Shown here piece by piece: positions 11,027 through 22,344 of a DNA stretch of 64,000 bases. Made by a program: the position numbers and the translations under genes. Numbering within the stretch: position 1 is the first letter of the stretch; every line of letters starts with the position of its first letter. Source of the stretch: Atopsyche davidsoni. Its lineage: Eukaryota; Arthropoda; Insecta; Trichoptera; Hydrobiosidae. Under the pieces are notes generated by a model that saw nothing but the letters and a program-made list of their open reading frames with translations, did no database searches and was not told the DNA's origin. The DNA is taken from assembly GCA_022113835.1 (NCBI GenBank), contig JAILWY010000008.1, positions 2,038,001-2,102,000 on the forward strand. The letters are read 5' to 3'.

Positions 11027-13820
11027 AAAAAAATAGCAAAGACCGCACTTTCGGTCCCCCATTAAATTTGTTTTGTGTAAAGCAAAATAAAAATCGTATA
11101 AGCATAATCTACTCGTCTCGAAACACCGATCTATAAGTCTCACGGTAGCCGTTCATCCGTCCATCTTTGGTTGGAATAAAAAGCTTAGATTGTAACTACA
11201 AAAATAATTTCTCATATCGTTACTTGTAAAACAGTTCATTGCAATAAAAGAACCCATTACCGGAAGGCACAGTGAATAAATGAAACGCTTTTATAGACAA
11301 AATCGTAATAAAAGCCAAAATGAAAAAAAATACGGCCTCAAAAAATAAATAATCTTTTGTTCATTTCGGTTTTGGAAATGACGAGGAGCGGCGAGTCAAA
11401 TCAGTAGTGCCATTCCGACCACAATAAAAGGGTAATTTTCAGCCGCTCAAGTTGGCAGTCTTGGAACAAAGAGGCTTTATGGCGGTTGCTTTTGTTTCAT
11501 ATTGAAATAAATTTCAGGGAAAAACCCGCGTTGCGAAAATCAAATTCCGCACACTTCTAGATTAAGATGCTGCTCGGGAGTAAAGAAATGAATTCAACTG
11601 AAAATATTCGACGTACTAAAACGGGGCTATTTATGTTTTATATTTAGCTTATTTCTTAAATAAATTTTAGAGATTGGAATACTTCATGAGTTTTTAGAAA
11701 ACTCAAAGTTAAAATTACTAAATATATTTCACTTTTCTGATTTCTGTCCAAATGTAGTAATTTAAGTTTGTGAAACATTTTTGCAGAAAATGCAAACTTT
11801 TTATTTATTTGATTTTCTAATCGGTATATTTAATCTTAAATTGATCAATTTTTATTTTCTTATATGCTGAGAATATTTTTGCTTTCTAACCCTAAAAAAA
11901 TAAATTGTATGTATGTACACATTTGAGTGGTTAAATCTGATAAAATTGAAACATTGTCAATGTGTCGCCTAGGTATAATAAATATTGATTAGCTATTATT
12001 GGAGGTTGAATTTACATATGTTATCAGTATGGTTGAATCAATAGACTTTATCTAATTTACAGATAACTGATCAGCAGTAATGTACTTAAATACTACACAT
12101 TTTATATATTAGATAGAATATCAGCATTTAAGTAATGAGTGATTAATACATGTTAAATGTTATTATAAAACACACAAAAAATACTATACATTCATTAAAA
12201 ATATTCACCATAGCGTGTTTCTAATTATTTACATCAACTCTAAAAGCTTTTCCACATTTCTAAGAAATAAGTTTAAATGTAGCATCAATATTCATCACAT
12301 TTCCCAGTAGTGTTGACTTTGTTGAAACACTTTGTCATGAAATAAACACACTGAAGCAGACTGCAATCTAAATGCATCCAAAAAATATATATATATATTC
12401 CGGATTCAGCTCGAGCGAGCTTTCATGGCAACAAAGTTTTGCTGAGCTTTCAAAGCTGTTTTTTTTAGTTTTGACGGCAGATTAAAAAAAAATTAGGAGG
12501 AAAGTTTGAAAAGTGGATTCATTTGTGCACATAGTTCAATTATTTTTTTGAAGTGAATATATTCTATAAATGTCTACTTTAAATCTTAATATTATTGTGT
12601 TAGTATTTATATTTCTGTCTATTGCAGTCTCTAGATCTCTAAGCTAGATCATCGTACATATAGATGACATGAACCCAAGGAAGTTCAATGCAAATCAAAT
12701 CGTTCTTACTGAATAAGAAATATTCTTCACAGGATTTGCGATGCAACTCAACTCTACATAAACTCAATACTCAATGTTTTTTTAAAGCAACTTATGCTCT
12801 TTGGAATTACATTAAAAATACACATTTCTGTAAAAATATCAATCTTCATCAAACAAAGCCTTATTCTAACTGATTCGTACATATATTTAATTTTCAAGCG
12901 TACGGAACGATCAGTCACTGCCTTGTTTTATATTAAACTTGTATATGTACAAATGTCTCTAATTATTTACGGTCTGATAAACATCCGCCAGCTTGACCAC
13001 CAATCGGCAACAATGTAGCGACCGGAGCACACGTAGTTTTAAATTATTTATACTAGGCCTAGTTCCAGAAAGAAAGGAACAAGTTTATTGCGCGTATTTG
13101 TGGGAATTGTAAAATAAGTTTATCCAAAAAAAAAAAAATGTTTCGAAAATCTTGTAATTTCATCAAATTTTTTCATGAGACCAAAATAATCGATTATATA
13201 GAAATCTCATCCATTACAATAACCATGTTTTAATTATGCGGTACATTATGCTGAGGAATCCAAGGTACTAAAAGCTAAAATAGAAAAGGGTGCATCCCAA
13301 CTAGGATGTAAAAAATTCTCACTCTTGCGTTTAAATCGTGGGATATTTATTTTTTTAAAAACACTTAAGAAGATTCCTTGACACTTGAATGACGGATCCC
13401 GCAGCAACGAATGACGGGAAGTTAGTCAAGCTGCCTATTGAGGTGGATTTATTTGCTGTACAATATACTGAAACGTTGCGAGAAGGATTATTTATAAAAA
13501 AAATACGAGAATACTTGTCGACAGTCATTTTTATTAGTCACCGGGAAGCCATGGTTTTAACACATGTGTCAGCGCGTTTCAAATGATAAGTGAAAATCGA
13601 AAATCAATAGCAAACGATTGTGACAAATTTAATCTAATGACGAATAGATCTGCTCTTTTATGTTTTTCATGTAAATAAATTCAAAAAAATGCTACACATT
13701 TTATTTCTAAAATTCAAGGCCCTTATGTATACTGAATTCTGAAAGGTATTTTAAACTTAGTAAATAGGCTTTGAAACGTAAAATGTTTATTTAAAAAATC
13801 GTATTCATTCAAAAAATAAT
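11027..13820. other. Non-coding AT-rich stretch
   Basis: No exon, RNA gene or repeat was recognised by eye. Short frames at 12688-13018 and 13389-13586 lack any family signature. Confidence 0.4.
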
Positions 13821-13874
13821 TAATATTTTTGAGTAAAATACTTGAGTGATGTTCCACATGTTCGTTTTTATTTG

Positions 13875-13916
13875 TGACCGGTTTTACCAACCTTTCACGT
13901 TGGCACTATCAAACAG
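13875..13916 (-). other. Hammerhead-like motif with palindromic ACCGGT (decayed core)
   Basis: The minus strand reads TTGATAGT, a hairpin GCCAAC/GGTTGG with loop GTGAAA, then TAAA-ACCGGT-C. The order matches a hammerhead (CUGANGA, stem II, GAA, stem III, cleavage nucleotide) with ACCGGT as a self-complementary stem III. The first core box and the GAA are mutated, so activity is unlikely. The assignment is by pattern only. Confidence 0.4.
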
Positions 13917-14021
13917 AGTCAAAATGTGGAAAATTACTCAAGTATTTTATTACTAATATGATTAGGCACATTAGTTCGTATATAGAAGATGATTTAAAGA
14001 AACTCTCAGAAAAATATCATC

Positions 14022-14096
14022 GTGATTTGTGTGGGATTTGAACCCACCCCCTGGTTTACATGACCGGTGTACTAACCCTTGTACTAACTAAATCAT
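14022..14096 (-). repeat. tRNA-like unit (left arm of fold-back)
   Basis: The minus strand gives a 5' ATGATTT pairing with the 3' AAATCAC end, an anticodon-like loop CATGTAA, and a T arm GTGGG-TTCAAAT-CCCAC. The B box GGTTCAAATCC fits the Pol III consensus. It is inverted relative to the unit at 14162 and is not a functional tRNA: position 33 is A instead of T and the anticodon stem is imperfect. Confidence 0.75.
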
Positions 14097-14161
14097 ACTC
14101 TACATATGAATCAATGTGCCCAGGGTAGAATATGATTGTTAAAAATTCTCGATAAACGGAA

Positions 14162-14237
14162 GTGATTCGTTAGTACAAGGGTTAGTACACTGGCCATGTA
14201 AGCCAGGGGATGTGGGTTTAAATCCCACACAAATCGC
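14162..14237 (+). repeat. tRNA-like unit (right arm of fold-back), 76 nt
   Basis: GTGATTC at the 5' end pairs, with one or two mismatches, with AAATCGC at the 3' end. The anticodon arm CTGGC-CATGTAA-GCCAG is a perfect 5-bp stem with a 7-nt loop. The T arm GTGGG-TTTAAAT-CCCAC is perfect. Loop positions 34-36 would read TGT (Thr), but position 33 is A rather than the universal T. A 76-nt length is exactly that of a tRNA. It is embedded in repeat-specific flanks, so it is a tRNA-derived element and not a gene. Confidence 0.8.
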
Positions 14238-14415
14238 GATGATATTTTTCTGAGAGTTTCTTTAAATCATCTTCTATATATGAACTAATGTGCCTAATCA
14301 TATTATTAATAATATAATAAACCCGTAATGGGTAATAAATACGCATCTGATTGACGTTAATCAAAAAATAGACACAAGTATTTTACTCAAAAATATTAAA
14401 ATGGAATTCCACATT

Positions 14416-15234
14416 CCATTTTGAAATCAACCGATAATGTTTTATATATTGATGAAGGCCTCGATAGGTTCGGTTGCAGAGGACACATTCTTGGGGTGTG
14501 TTCTTCCTTATTTCTGGCATGCAATGTCATAGACGTAACAGGTAAAGGTCGGTCCACACGGCGGGTTCCCCGGGAACACTTGCTGGATTGGTCCGACTTG
14601 GCCAGCGTCCAATGTTTAGTAGGCAATATAGCACATTGTTTAGATCTATTTTGAATACGAGTCAAAAGCACAGCATCGGCCACTTAAGATGTAGACGTGG
14701 TTTATTTTTTTCAGTTTGACATATTTTGAATAGCTTCAAAGCACCGTTGAAACGATGCCATTCAAAATTATGTTTGATTCTGTTTCAATCGGTTGAGATT
14801 TATTAAAATGACGATAGCATTAATCGATTGTCACTTATACTTAAATGAACCATTATAATTAAATATTTCATAGTTTATTTAATAAAATGTAAATAATACT
14901 GTTAAATTTTGTGTCAAAAAGCGATGGATCTGTTTCATATTTCTTGATAAACGGGATCCAAAATTAAACTTTATTGAGTTTCAAGTTATTGTATTTAAAA
15001 AAAATATTTCTAACATAGTAACATAAAACACAATGTATCAAACTATTTACATATTTTTTTAAAGAAAAAGCAAGCTTTTCTTGATAATACGGATAAAACA
15101 GTATATATTTATTTTATTTTGTGTATATCGAATGTATGAATCATATTTAATCCATAGTAATAAATTTATACGTTCGAAAATTTACGATCATTATCTATAT
15201 ATTAAATAAAGAAAAAAAATATTTTTTTTATTTG
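14416..15234. other. Non-coding stretch
   Basis: Nothing was recognised. The frames at 14396-14683 on both strands overlap each other and have no family features. Confidence 0.4.
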
Positions 15235-15475
15235 TTCGAAAAAATCTGCATATACGCGAAAATGTTAGTTCCTTTTTAGAAATGTCAAAATGTTGAAACT
15301 TTCGTATGGGAAATGTCGAAAATCTACTTAATTAAATAAACCGAATTTGATTATTTATTATTAAATTTTAGTGGCCTCAAACCACCTCAGTATTTTTGGC
15401 TTCAAATGAAACCGGTTTGGGGCACATCGGCAGCCAAATAACCACCGGCTTTTGAGTTTGTGTTATATATATATA
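15235..15475 (+). repeat. Interspersed repeat shared with 26430-26700
   Basis: Both copies run in the same order: CTGCATATACGCGAAAATG, AAATGTCGAAAATCTA, AATGAAACCGGTTTGGGGCA and CCGG(C/T)TTTTGAGTTTGTG. Each ends in a short AT-rich tail. This fits the end of a retroelement, but no coding sequence identifies the class. Confidence 0.75.
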
Positions 15476-15734
15476 TATTTCTTAGTTCGTACATATTGGC
15501 AGCCGTTGTTATAAGGATTTTTTTTAACGATACGTTACGTTTTTTTTAAAATTATTTTTGACATATCCAGGTATAGTCATCTGAATGGTCGGAAAGTGAA
15601 AAAAAAAAATCACCATATCACCTCCATCAATACAGGTTTTTAAATTTTTTTTACCCTTGACTAAATTTATTATATTTTTTATAAGCGTTTTACATTGCTA
15701 CTGAAAGCAAAAATAATGTTTTTCACATCAAAAT

Positions 15735-15830
15735 AAAATCGAGGCTGTGCGCACTGTGTGGTCTGTGCGGCCTGTGCACACTGTGCGGCCCGTGCAGCCT
15801 GTACGGCCTGACAGTCACGCGGGCCGCGCG
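15735..15830 (+). repeat. GC-rich minisatellite (TGTGCGGCC-type)
   Basis: Short imperfect units such as CTGTGCGGCC, CTGTGCACA and CGTGCAGCC recur for about 90 bp in an AT-rich background. It reads as an open frame only because of the repeat. Confidence 0.6.
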
Positions 15831-15997
15831 GGGAATCAATACCGCCCTAATGAAGAGCGCACCCCTGCCATCTGTGTTTCGGTAGCCCAATCTCTGTCAA
15901 GGTCACTCGGGTTACTCCACATTGATAGTAAAAAAAAAAAACCCATTCCGTAAAGTAGAATCCGCATTGAAAAAGATCAAATAAAATATATTGCTTT

Positions 15998-16666
15998 TTA
16001 ACACACTTCAAGCGGGTAACCAAATTGACTAAACTGATGTGCGAAGCGGACGAAATTCGCGTAAAATTGCACGTGTGAAATCTAGTCTATACACTCTTTG
16101 ATATGCACTTTTTGATTTTTTTTCTTCCGTTTAGCAACTCCGAGTTGATTATGAGATTTTTGTTAATAATTTAAATGTTATTGTTACACAATAGCTTATA
16201 TTATATTTTGAGCGGGTAACCAAATTGACTAAACTGATGTGCGAAGCGGACACTATTCGAGTAAAATTGCACGTGTGAAATCTAGTCTATACACTCTATG
16301 ATTTGCATGTAGTCAAATAGATCGTTTCCTATAAAAAGTTGAACCACTTCATACACACTTTGCGGATTACTTGGCATCACAACAACACCACTTTGTTCTA
16401 AAAAATTGTTCAATAATTGGAGGGTTGTCATTCTCTGACCACTCCACTTCTTCATTGTCACTTTGTTCAGAATCACTGGACAGTATTGGTAGAAGTAACG
16501 TTGACGAGTCCTAAGCAAACATTACGAGCTGTAAACCTAAAGAGTAAAAATGCCCTTCTGCCGCTTTTAGAGTAAACACATTCAAAAAGGTATTAATACG
16601 CTCCCTGCGTTTAGACAGCAGTCCGCAAAACGGGTACCAGTACCCGCCCCGCCTTTAGTGTGTTAA
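15998..16666 (-). mobile_element. piggyBac-like element, internally deleted, TTAA-flanked
   Basis: TTAA occurs at both ends (15998-16001 and 16663-16666). Inside it are imperfect inverted termini: CACACTTCAAGCGGGTAACC on the left and CACACTAAAGGCGGGGCGGG read inward from the right. A TTAA target and short termini are the hallmark of piggyBac. The minus strand near the right end encodes a piggyBac-type N-terminal segment. A segment of about 98 bp is directly repeated at a 200-bp offset (16011-16108 and 16211-16308). The catalytic DDD domain is absent. Confidence 0.85.
16282..16518 (-). pseudogene. Remnant of piggyBac transposase N-terminus
   Basis: An acidic stretch (ILSSDSEQSDNEEVEWS) is followed, after a frame change, by FLEQSGVVVMPSNPQS and VYEVVQLFIGNDLFDYM. 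In piggyBac proteins an acidic N-terminus precedes a segment of this type (Pro-rich turn, then an amphipathic helix with LF-x-x-x-L-F) at the start of the conserved domain. The frame break and the loss of everything downstream make it a pseudogene. Confidence 0.75.
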
Positions 16667-19637
16667 GCGCGAAAATTGGTAACGAAGTCTTAAAATTTTG
16701 ATTAATTTGATGATTCTCATTCGCAGAGAGTGTTTTTCGTTTTGCTGATTTCAGTTTATTCAGCGGTCATTGATTTGTATAAACCGTTTGTGATGTAAAA
16801 ACAAACCGCAATCTTAAAGATTTTTTATTTGAATTCGTTGGTTCAACGTATAAACAAGATAATCACAAATAATTCAAAAACACTCTACCAAAACCAAATA
16901 GATTATTTGACAAAAAATTTTTTGCTGATTAATGCATGATATTTCGAGAACCAAGCATTGCTGTTATTATGTTTGTAATAAATATGTTGAATAAAAAAAA
17001 TCACGTTATAAAAAGGTTTTTCTTGGTGTATTTATTACAGTCGAAAAAATAAGAAGTAAATTATTAAATAATTATATTTGATTTTATATTATTACTTAAC
17101 AATACATTTTATGTCTATTCCCTGGTCCTGACGCAGGTTGTAAGGCTTACAATAGGTAGCTTCGGTTGTAGCATCCATGGGATTCTCTATTTTCGTTATG
17201 GAATTTGGTTAGGGAAAAATATGTGTAAAATATCTCTTTTATTATGAGTTTACTTAATTCTAGATGATTTTTGGCAGAGTACGTATTTATATGTAGAATA
17301 TAAGTTTCTGAATTTCAATTGAATATTTAGGTCTAGCTAAGCCTGCCAGTGGAAGTTGCTTAGCATTAGCTTAGCTTGAGTGTTATCTCAATATTATTAC
17401 AGACATAAAAGTACTCAAAAGTACTTCTTATAAAATATCATTAAATATAGTTTGTAAATAATCCTTCTCGTAATACCGAAGGACGGTGATTACTGTCAAG
17501 AGATATATTTCGTCTCATGCTATAATAACTCAAACTCATGTACTCAGTGAGAACTCAGAATTTTACCAATATTATTAATTTATATTAAACACGATATGAA
17601 AATTTTATGTATCTAAGAATGTTTATACAGCTTTATATTTTATGACTGTATGCTTTCATAGTTTTTTTTTTACGTGAATACTTGATCGCAGTCAAATATA
17701 TTGTGTAAACCAGAGAATGGGGTAAAAAGATGAGTGCATATGGATAATGTATAATTAATGTAAAGTGTAATAAGTTTAAATTTTAAAAAAATATGGTGTG
17801 GTGGCTAGCACTATTATTTTGTAACGGATTTCTCATGTTTGGATTCGGGCAAAGAAATAATTTATTACGGTTTATTTAATTCCGTAAGTTTAAAAAAAAA
17901 CAATTATGATTATTGAATGAAATCCTTTTATACAACAAGAGGAATTCGGGAAACAAATCATGTCGAAAACAGCAACAATCCCCCATGAACACTTCCTATT
18001 GTTAGGTTTTGTGCCTTTCCTATTCATCCCCCTCTTTTTAACGGCTATACACCCAAGGATGAATGTCTCATATTTTAGTCTTAAACAAATTCACAATCTA
18101 AACACTAACATTTAAAATCTTGTTACAAAATATTCTGTGATCAACTTTTCAAAGCACAAGCCAAACATTTACGTTTTGATAAACTGTGCACACATTTTAA
18201 TGTTCACTAAAAAAAGTCACGAATTTCACGGCACAAAAAGCTCGCTCGTTCAAAGTTACGACTTGTTTATCTCTTCAGTATCGAGGATCTATTTGAGGCG
18301 AAATTTCTCGGAAGCTCATTTTACATTTGCCAAAAATTCTTCCTCAACCAGATTCGGCGAAGTTTATCCCTTAGCGATGGGAAGTTTCTGGAACACCGCG
18401 CCGGAATGAAAACCGAGGCTGGAATGGAACTTTCTGGAGCTTTCTGGGGGTTTCTCTTCGAAATCAAACGGGCCTAGGTAGAGCTTTAGAGAATTAAATT
18501 TAACAAGATTGTCTCTCGTCTTTTGCTCCAAAATGAACGCTCAATTTATCACGAATCAATACTTTCTGCGAGAGTTTTGTGTATTCAATACATTTTACAA
18601 AAAGTACTCAGTGGGATTACATATGATTTTTTTAATCATATAAATATTCTTAGCGCTGTTATGATTTTTATTTATTGACATGACTAGTTATAATTTGAAT
18701 TGTGTTAAAACCAGTCGTGTCAATAATTAAAAGGTGGAAGATTACTGAAAATATTTCTTTTGAATAAAAGTATAAGAAATTTTCTTTTTCAAATCGGGGA
18801 GTCATTTTATCAAAGGTGAAATGAATTTTTTTTCAAAGATTAATATGTTTTTGCGTATTTCTTTTGATATCTGAACAAACGAGACATATTTTCTTGATGC
18901 TTACTTATGTTTTCATTATTATCTGTTTTATTTTGTATTTTATGTCAAAGATATTTTTCCAATTTTGTGTATGAAGTATTGAGATATCAAGTAATTGGTA
19001 TTTTGATTAAAACTTAAATATTTAGTAGAAATAACAGTAAATTTGAAATTTGTTTAGGACTCGCAGTTTTTTGCCATTGTTTAGTTATAATCAATATATA
19101 AAATAAAAGGTATTTTTTTAAACGCGAAATTAGATATAAATCAAACGGTTTTTAACATTTTATATTTTGTAACATATTATATAAAGATCTGATTTTCAAA
19201 ATAATTTATTGCTATCTGTAAAGGATTTACGTTATATAACACAATGATGTTCGGTTTCTGGAAAGCTGATAATCAAAAACTCTTGTACACTACTTCAAAA
19301 CACTTACCTGCCTTGTGTTAGGCAATCGTCCCGATTACCTACCTACCAATTAGTTAACAGTGCAATATCAATATCAATATAATTTGATCTTAATTACAGG
19401 CAGGTAATCAAGATTGCTTTCTGACACCGGTGTGACGTAATACGCCGATTATCAATAATTGTTTACTTTGATCAGTGCTTCTTCTATAAAATAACCACTA
19501 GAGTGTTAACTTGAACGATATATATTCATTGCATACATATTGTTAATCTTTCGTAAAAAAGCGTAAATTTATGAATACAAGGAAAAATATATCGATTTAA
19601 AATTTAAGCACACAAGCTGCGACATAACTTGAATTTC
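16667..19637. other. Non-coding stretch with one possible regulatory cluster
   Basis: No exon was recognised. The notable feature is the cluster of heat-shock-element-like pentamers at 18380-18455. A weak relative of the AGTACT repeat module lies near 18590-18615. Confidence 0.4.
18380..18455 (+). promoter_or_regulatory. Cluster of heat-shock-element-like pentamers
   Basis: GGAAGTTTCTGGAAC at 18380-18394 is a perfect nGAAnnTTCnnGAAn trimer, the HSF1 binding consensus. At 18426-18455 consecutive pentamers read GGAAC, TTTCT, GGAGC, TTTCT, GGGGG, TTTCT, in which four of six fit the alternating GAA/TTC phase. No adjacent start site or exon was identified, so function is inferred from motif density only. 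Confidence 0.45.
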
Positions 19638-19641
19638 TTAA

Positions 19642-20226
19642 GGGTCTAGGTCCCATAATCGAGTTTTTTGAACATTTTCTCGTACCTATTGCAAAAAATC
19701 GACCGCACCAATCTAAAAAATTTAAATGCAAAAAGTAAGATACATGTCTTCTTCCAAAACAATTTTTTTTTGATTTCTTGTAAATTTACTTTTAATATGA
19801 TAAAAATGTGTTTTTCCGATTGGAGTATCGGAATTTGGAGTTTTGTTATGTACCTGTTACAAGAATCTTAAACATTTAAGAGTCCTTTTTATAACTGGAA
19901 TTAAAAAATAATTATATACCCTCTCTAGATAATTAATTTAAAAATAAAAAATAAAAAATTCTTTAACAAACTTTGGTTTTGAAAAGTCGTCATTTTATCC
20001 AATTTTTAAACATCTTCAAGATTTTATTTTACCCTGAAAATGGACGTTAATTAAATAATAAAAAATAAATAAATATAATTTATAGTTTTTCTAATACTAT
20101 GTAAAAAAATCAAGTTTCGACATAGAAAAATAAAGTGACAATAAAATTAATTAAGTGACAATAAAATTAATTAAGTGACACGTTTTCGCCAGGTAATGGA
20201 CAATTCAAAGGCTGAAAGCAACTGCC
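19642..20226 (+). mobile_element. TTAA-flanked 590-bp repeat family, copy 2
   Basis: TTAA flanks both sides (19638-19641 and 20227-20230). The left terminus is GGGTCTAGGTCCCATAATCG and the right terminus is CTGAAAGCAACTGCC. It has no coding frame. This copy defines both ends of the family and shows a TTAA target duplication. It lacks about 40 bp near the right end that the 24060 copy has, and AATTAATTAAGTGACA is locally duplicated. Confidence 0.85.
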
Positions 20227-20230
20227 TTAA

Positions 20231-21955
20231 GCTGCCAATAATAAGCTAATGGTGTACTTTTATTTTGGATTTTTTTAATGGTTTATCCTTAGAGCTCAAA
20301 GCTTTGCAATCACGTTGTTTCTTAAAGCACTCCATTCACGCAGCAACAAATTGCGACAGCAATTCGCATAAGAAGTTGCACAAAAAATGAAGCCCAATTT
20401 TATAGAAAAAAATTGAAAAAGTGGCAAGTGGAGGTTCGTTATTGTAATTTGTTAGTCAGTTGTATTGTTACGTATGTCGAAGGTCTGATATTCCACTTCA
20501 TTCGAAGTCATGTAAATGTATTTGTAAATATGCTTAAAATTTTTCACCTTATATAAATAATACGTAGATGTGAAATGATTACATACATATTTGCTTTTCT
20601 CTTCAGTGCACTCGACCGCAAGGGTAGCGACTCTAGAAAATTCTCCCCTTTGTCTAAATTAAGCCAACTGAATAATAAATAAGAGCAGGCCATGAATATT
20701 TAATCATATCATCAAAATATGGTAGCGTCTATACATACTTGAACACTAATCATGAATATATTTCGATAGAGGTTAAGTAAGAGATCTTTTTCCCCCCTTT
20801 CATTTTAAGTTGAACTCCCAGGGTTATGAAGCTTAATATGTATAAAAAAAATTCTATGGTATTTACAAAAGTCAAACATTAAAAGCATTTTTATCGAATA
20901 TTTTATATATAACCAGACTCCTTTATAACCTAAGCTAAAAAAAATATAACAAAGAGTTATTTAAAAATATCTCACACTTTTTGACTGAAAGCGATGGTAA
21001 ATATTTTTAATTCATTGAATACTCAATTCGATTTCTCGTAACAGTAATTGAATATTTAGAGATATATATTAAATTTTTTTCATAATTTTTAGAATTTTAA
21101 TTCAGGGTGGTACAAGTATTGATCAAGTTTAAAAGTAAAATTAGCTTTTTTATCCCAAATGTGAATTCAGAATATTATCCATAGAAAGTAGAAATATCAT
21201 GTGAATCTTTTATGCACCATTCTCAAAGATAGATTATGTAATAACGTATATTTTTATTAAACGTCTGCAGATATGTCTTCAGTTTTTATCTTCATAATTC
21301 AAGAAAATATGAGATGAGAAATCTCACAAAGTGTAATCAAATCTTAGAAAGCCAGAGGCGAATACACGAAGTGCTGAGAATGAAAGAAGTTAATACCCCG
21401 TGAGTCATGAACTAAATTATTTTCATTTTAAAGCTTTGTTGATATGGATTATTTTAATTATTCATATGTTACTTAAAGTTTCTTGTGGGTAGGTCATTAT
21501 TTAAATTAAACACATCGTCGTTATTTATTTTATAACAAATTGATTTGAGTGTTTATGTCGATAAAAAATATTTTTCAATTAAAAATTAGCATAAACGTTA
21601 AAAAAATATTTTCTTTCGTGAATTTGTGAATTTGATATTTTAAGAAATCGGCTAGATAGGTAACTTTTAAATATATTTAATACAATGTTTTTAACCGAAA
21701 TTGCATCATGCTATATTTTTATTTAAAATCTTTAGTGATTTTTCACATTATAATTTGTTTCACGAAAAAGGTTTTGCCAATATTCTATGCTGGTATTTTT
21801 AAGTTTATCCGCTTGAATATTCCAACAAAAATGTGGTAAATTGTAAAAATTAAAATATATTATTGATTTTTTTGTGAAGATCGTCTCACAGGAAGAACGA
21901 TTTTGCCTATACAGGTTTTATTGATTGATAATGATTAAGTACATTCTCTTAAAAA
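20231..21955. other. Non-coding AT-rich stretch
   Basis: No exon, RNA or repeat was recognised. Confidence 0.4.
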
Positions 21956-21956
21956 A

Positions 21957-22140
21957 AGCTTCACTTAGTACTTTGTGTTAAAAGTCTAGTATTGCAAGTC
22001 ACACAATATTTAATTAGCATAATAAGTACGTTGTTTCATTTATAGGATATGTTTGTTAAAAATTCTTGCACTAGTACTAGTGATTCGTTGGTATAATTGG
22101 TAATGCACCGGCCATGTAAGTTTGGGGATGTGGATATTTT
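21957..22140 (+). mobile_element. tRNA-like repeat family, truncated copy
   Basis: The upstream flank (CTTCACTTAGTACTTTGTG onward) matches the flank at 40078. The flank AATAAGTACGTTGTTTCATT matches the copy at 47.1 kb. The tRNA-like core starts at 22080 with GTGATTC and has a perfect A box (TGGTATAATTGG) and the loop CATGTAA. It then breaks off inside the T arm at about 22136. Confidence 0.75.
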
Positions 22141-22344
22141 TCTGTGTTTTGTAGTTGATTTATTATTTCCAAAGCTATCGAATTGAAAATATAGGAATAT
22201 TTAATAAGTGTATAAGCCCCGATGCGCGTCGCCCCGCGGAGTTAGTGACCTACATTATACAGCGTGGCTCGCCGCCGTCTCCGCCGTGGTATCGATCTGC
22301 TGCTCGGGGGCACGTAGCGCCAGACACGTGCTGAAAAAAGCGCC
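22141..22344. other. Unique sequence flanking the satellite
   Basis: A GC-rich patch (22218-22345) precedes the first satellite monomer. The frame starting at 22208 runs into the satellite and shows no domain. Confidence 0.4.

Larger units (their letters stand above)
13825..14415. mobile_element. Composite fold-back element with two inverted tRNA-like units
   Basis: Arms 13953-14089 and 14168-14305 are inverted copies of each other over about 137 bp, with a loop of about 78 bp. Each arm contains a tRNA-like unit. Outside them a second inverted pair, AATATTTTTGAGTAAAATAC at 13825 and its complement at about 14373, closes a larger fold-back. On the left, GTTCCACATG and CATGTGGAA-type sequences add a small nested hairpin around a hammerhead-like motif. 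The right end continues into AAAATGGAATTCCAC, the module that also ends the element at 47.5 kb. No protein is encoded. Confidence 0.8.

Noticed and set aside
18137..18409. 90-codon frame upstream of the HSE-like cluster
   Set aside because: No family features, and its 3' part overlaps the HSE motif.
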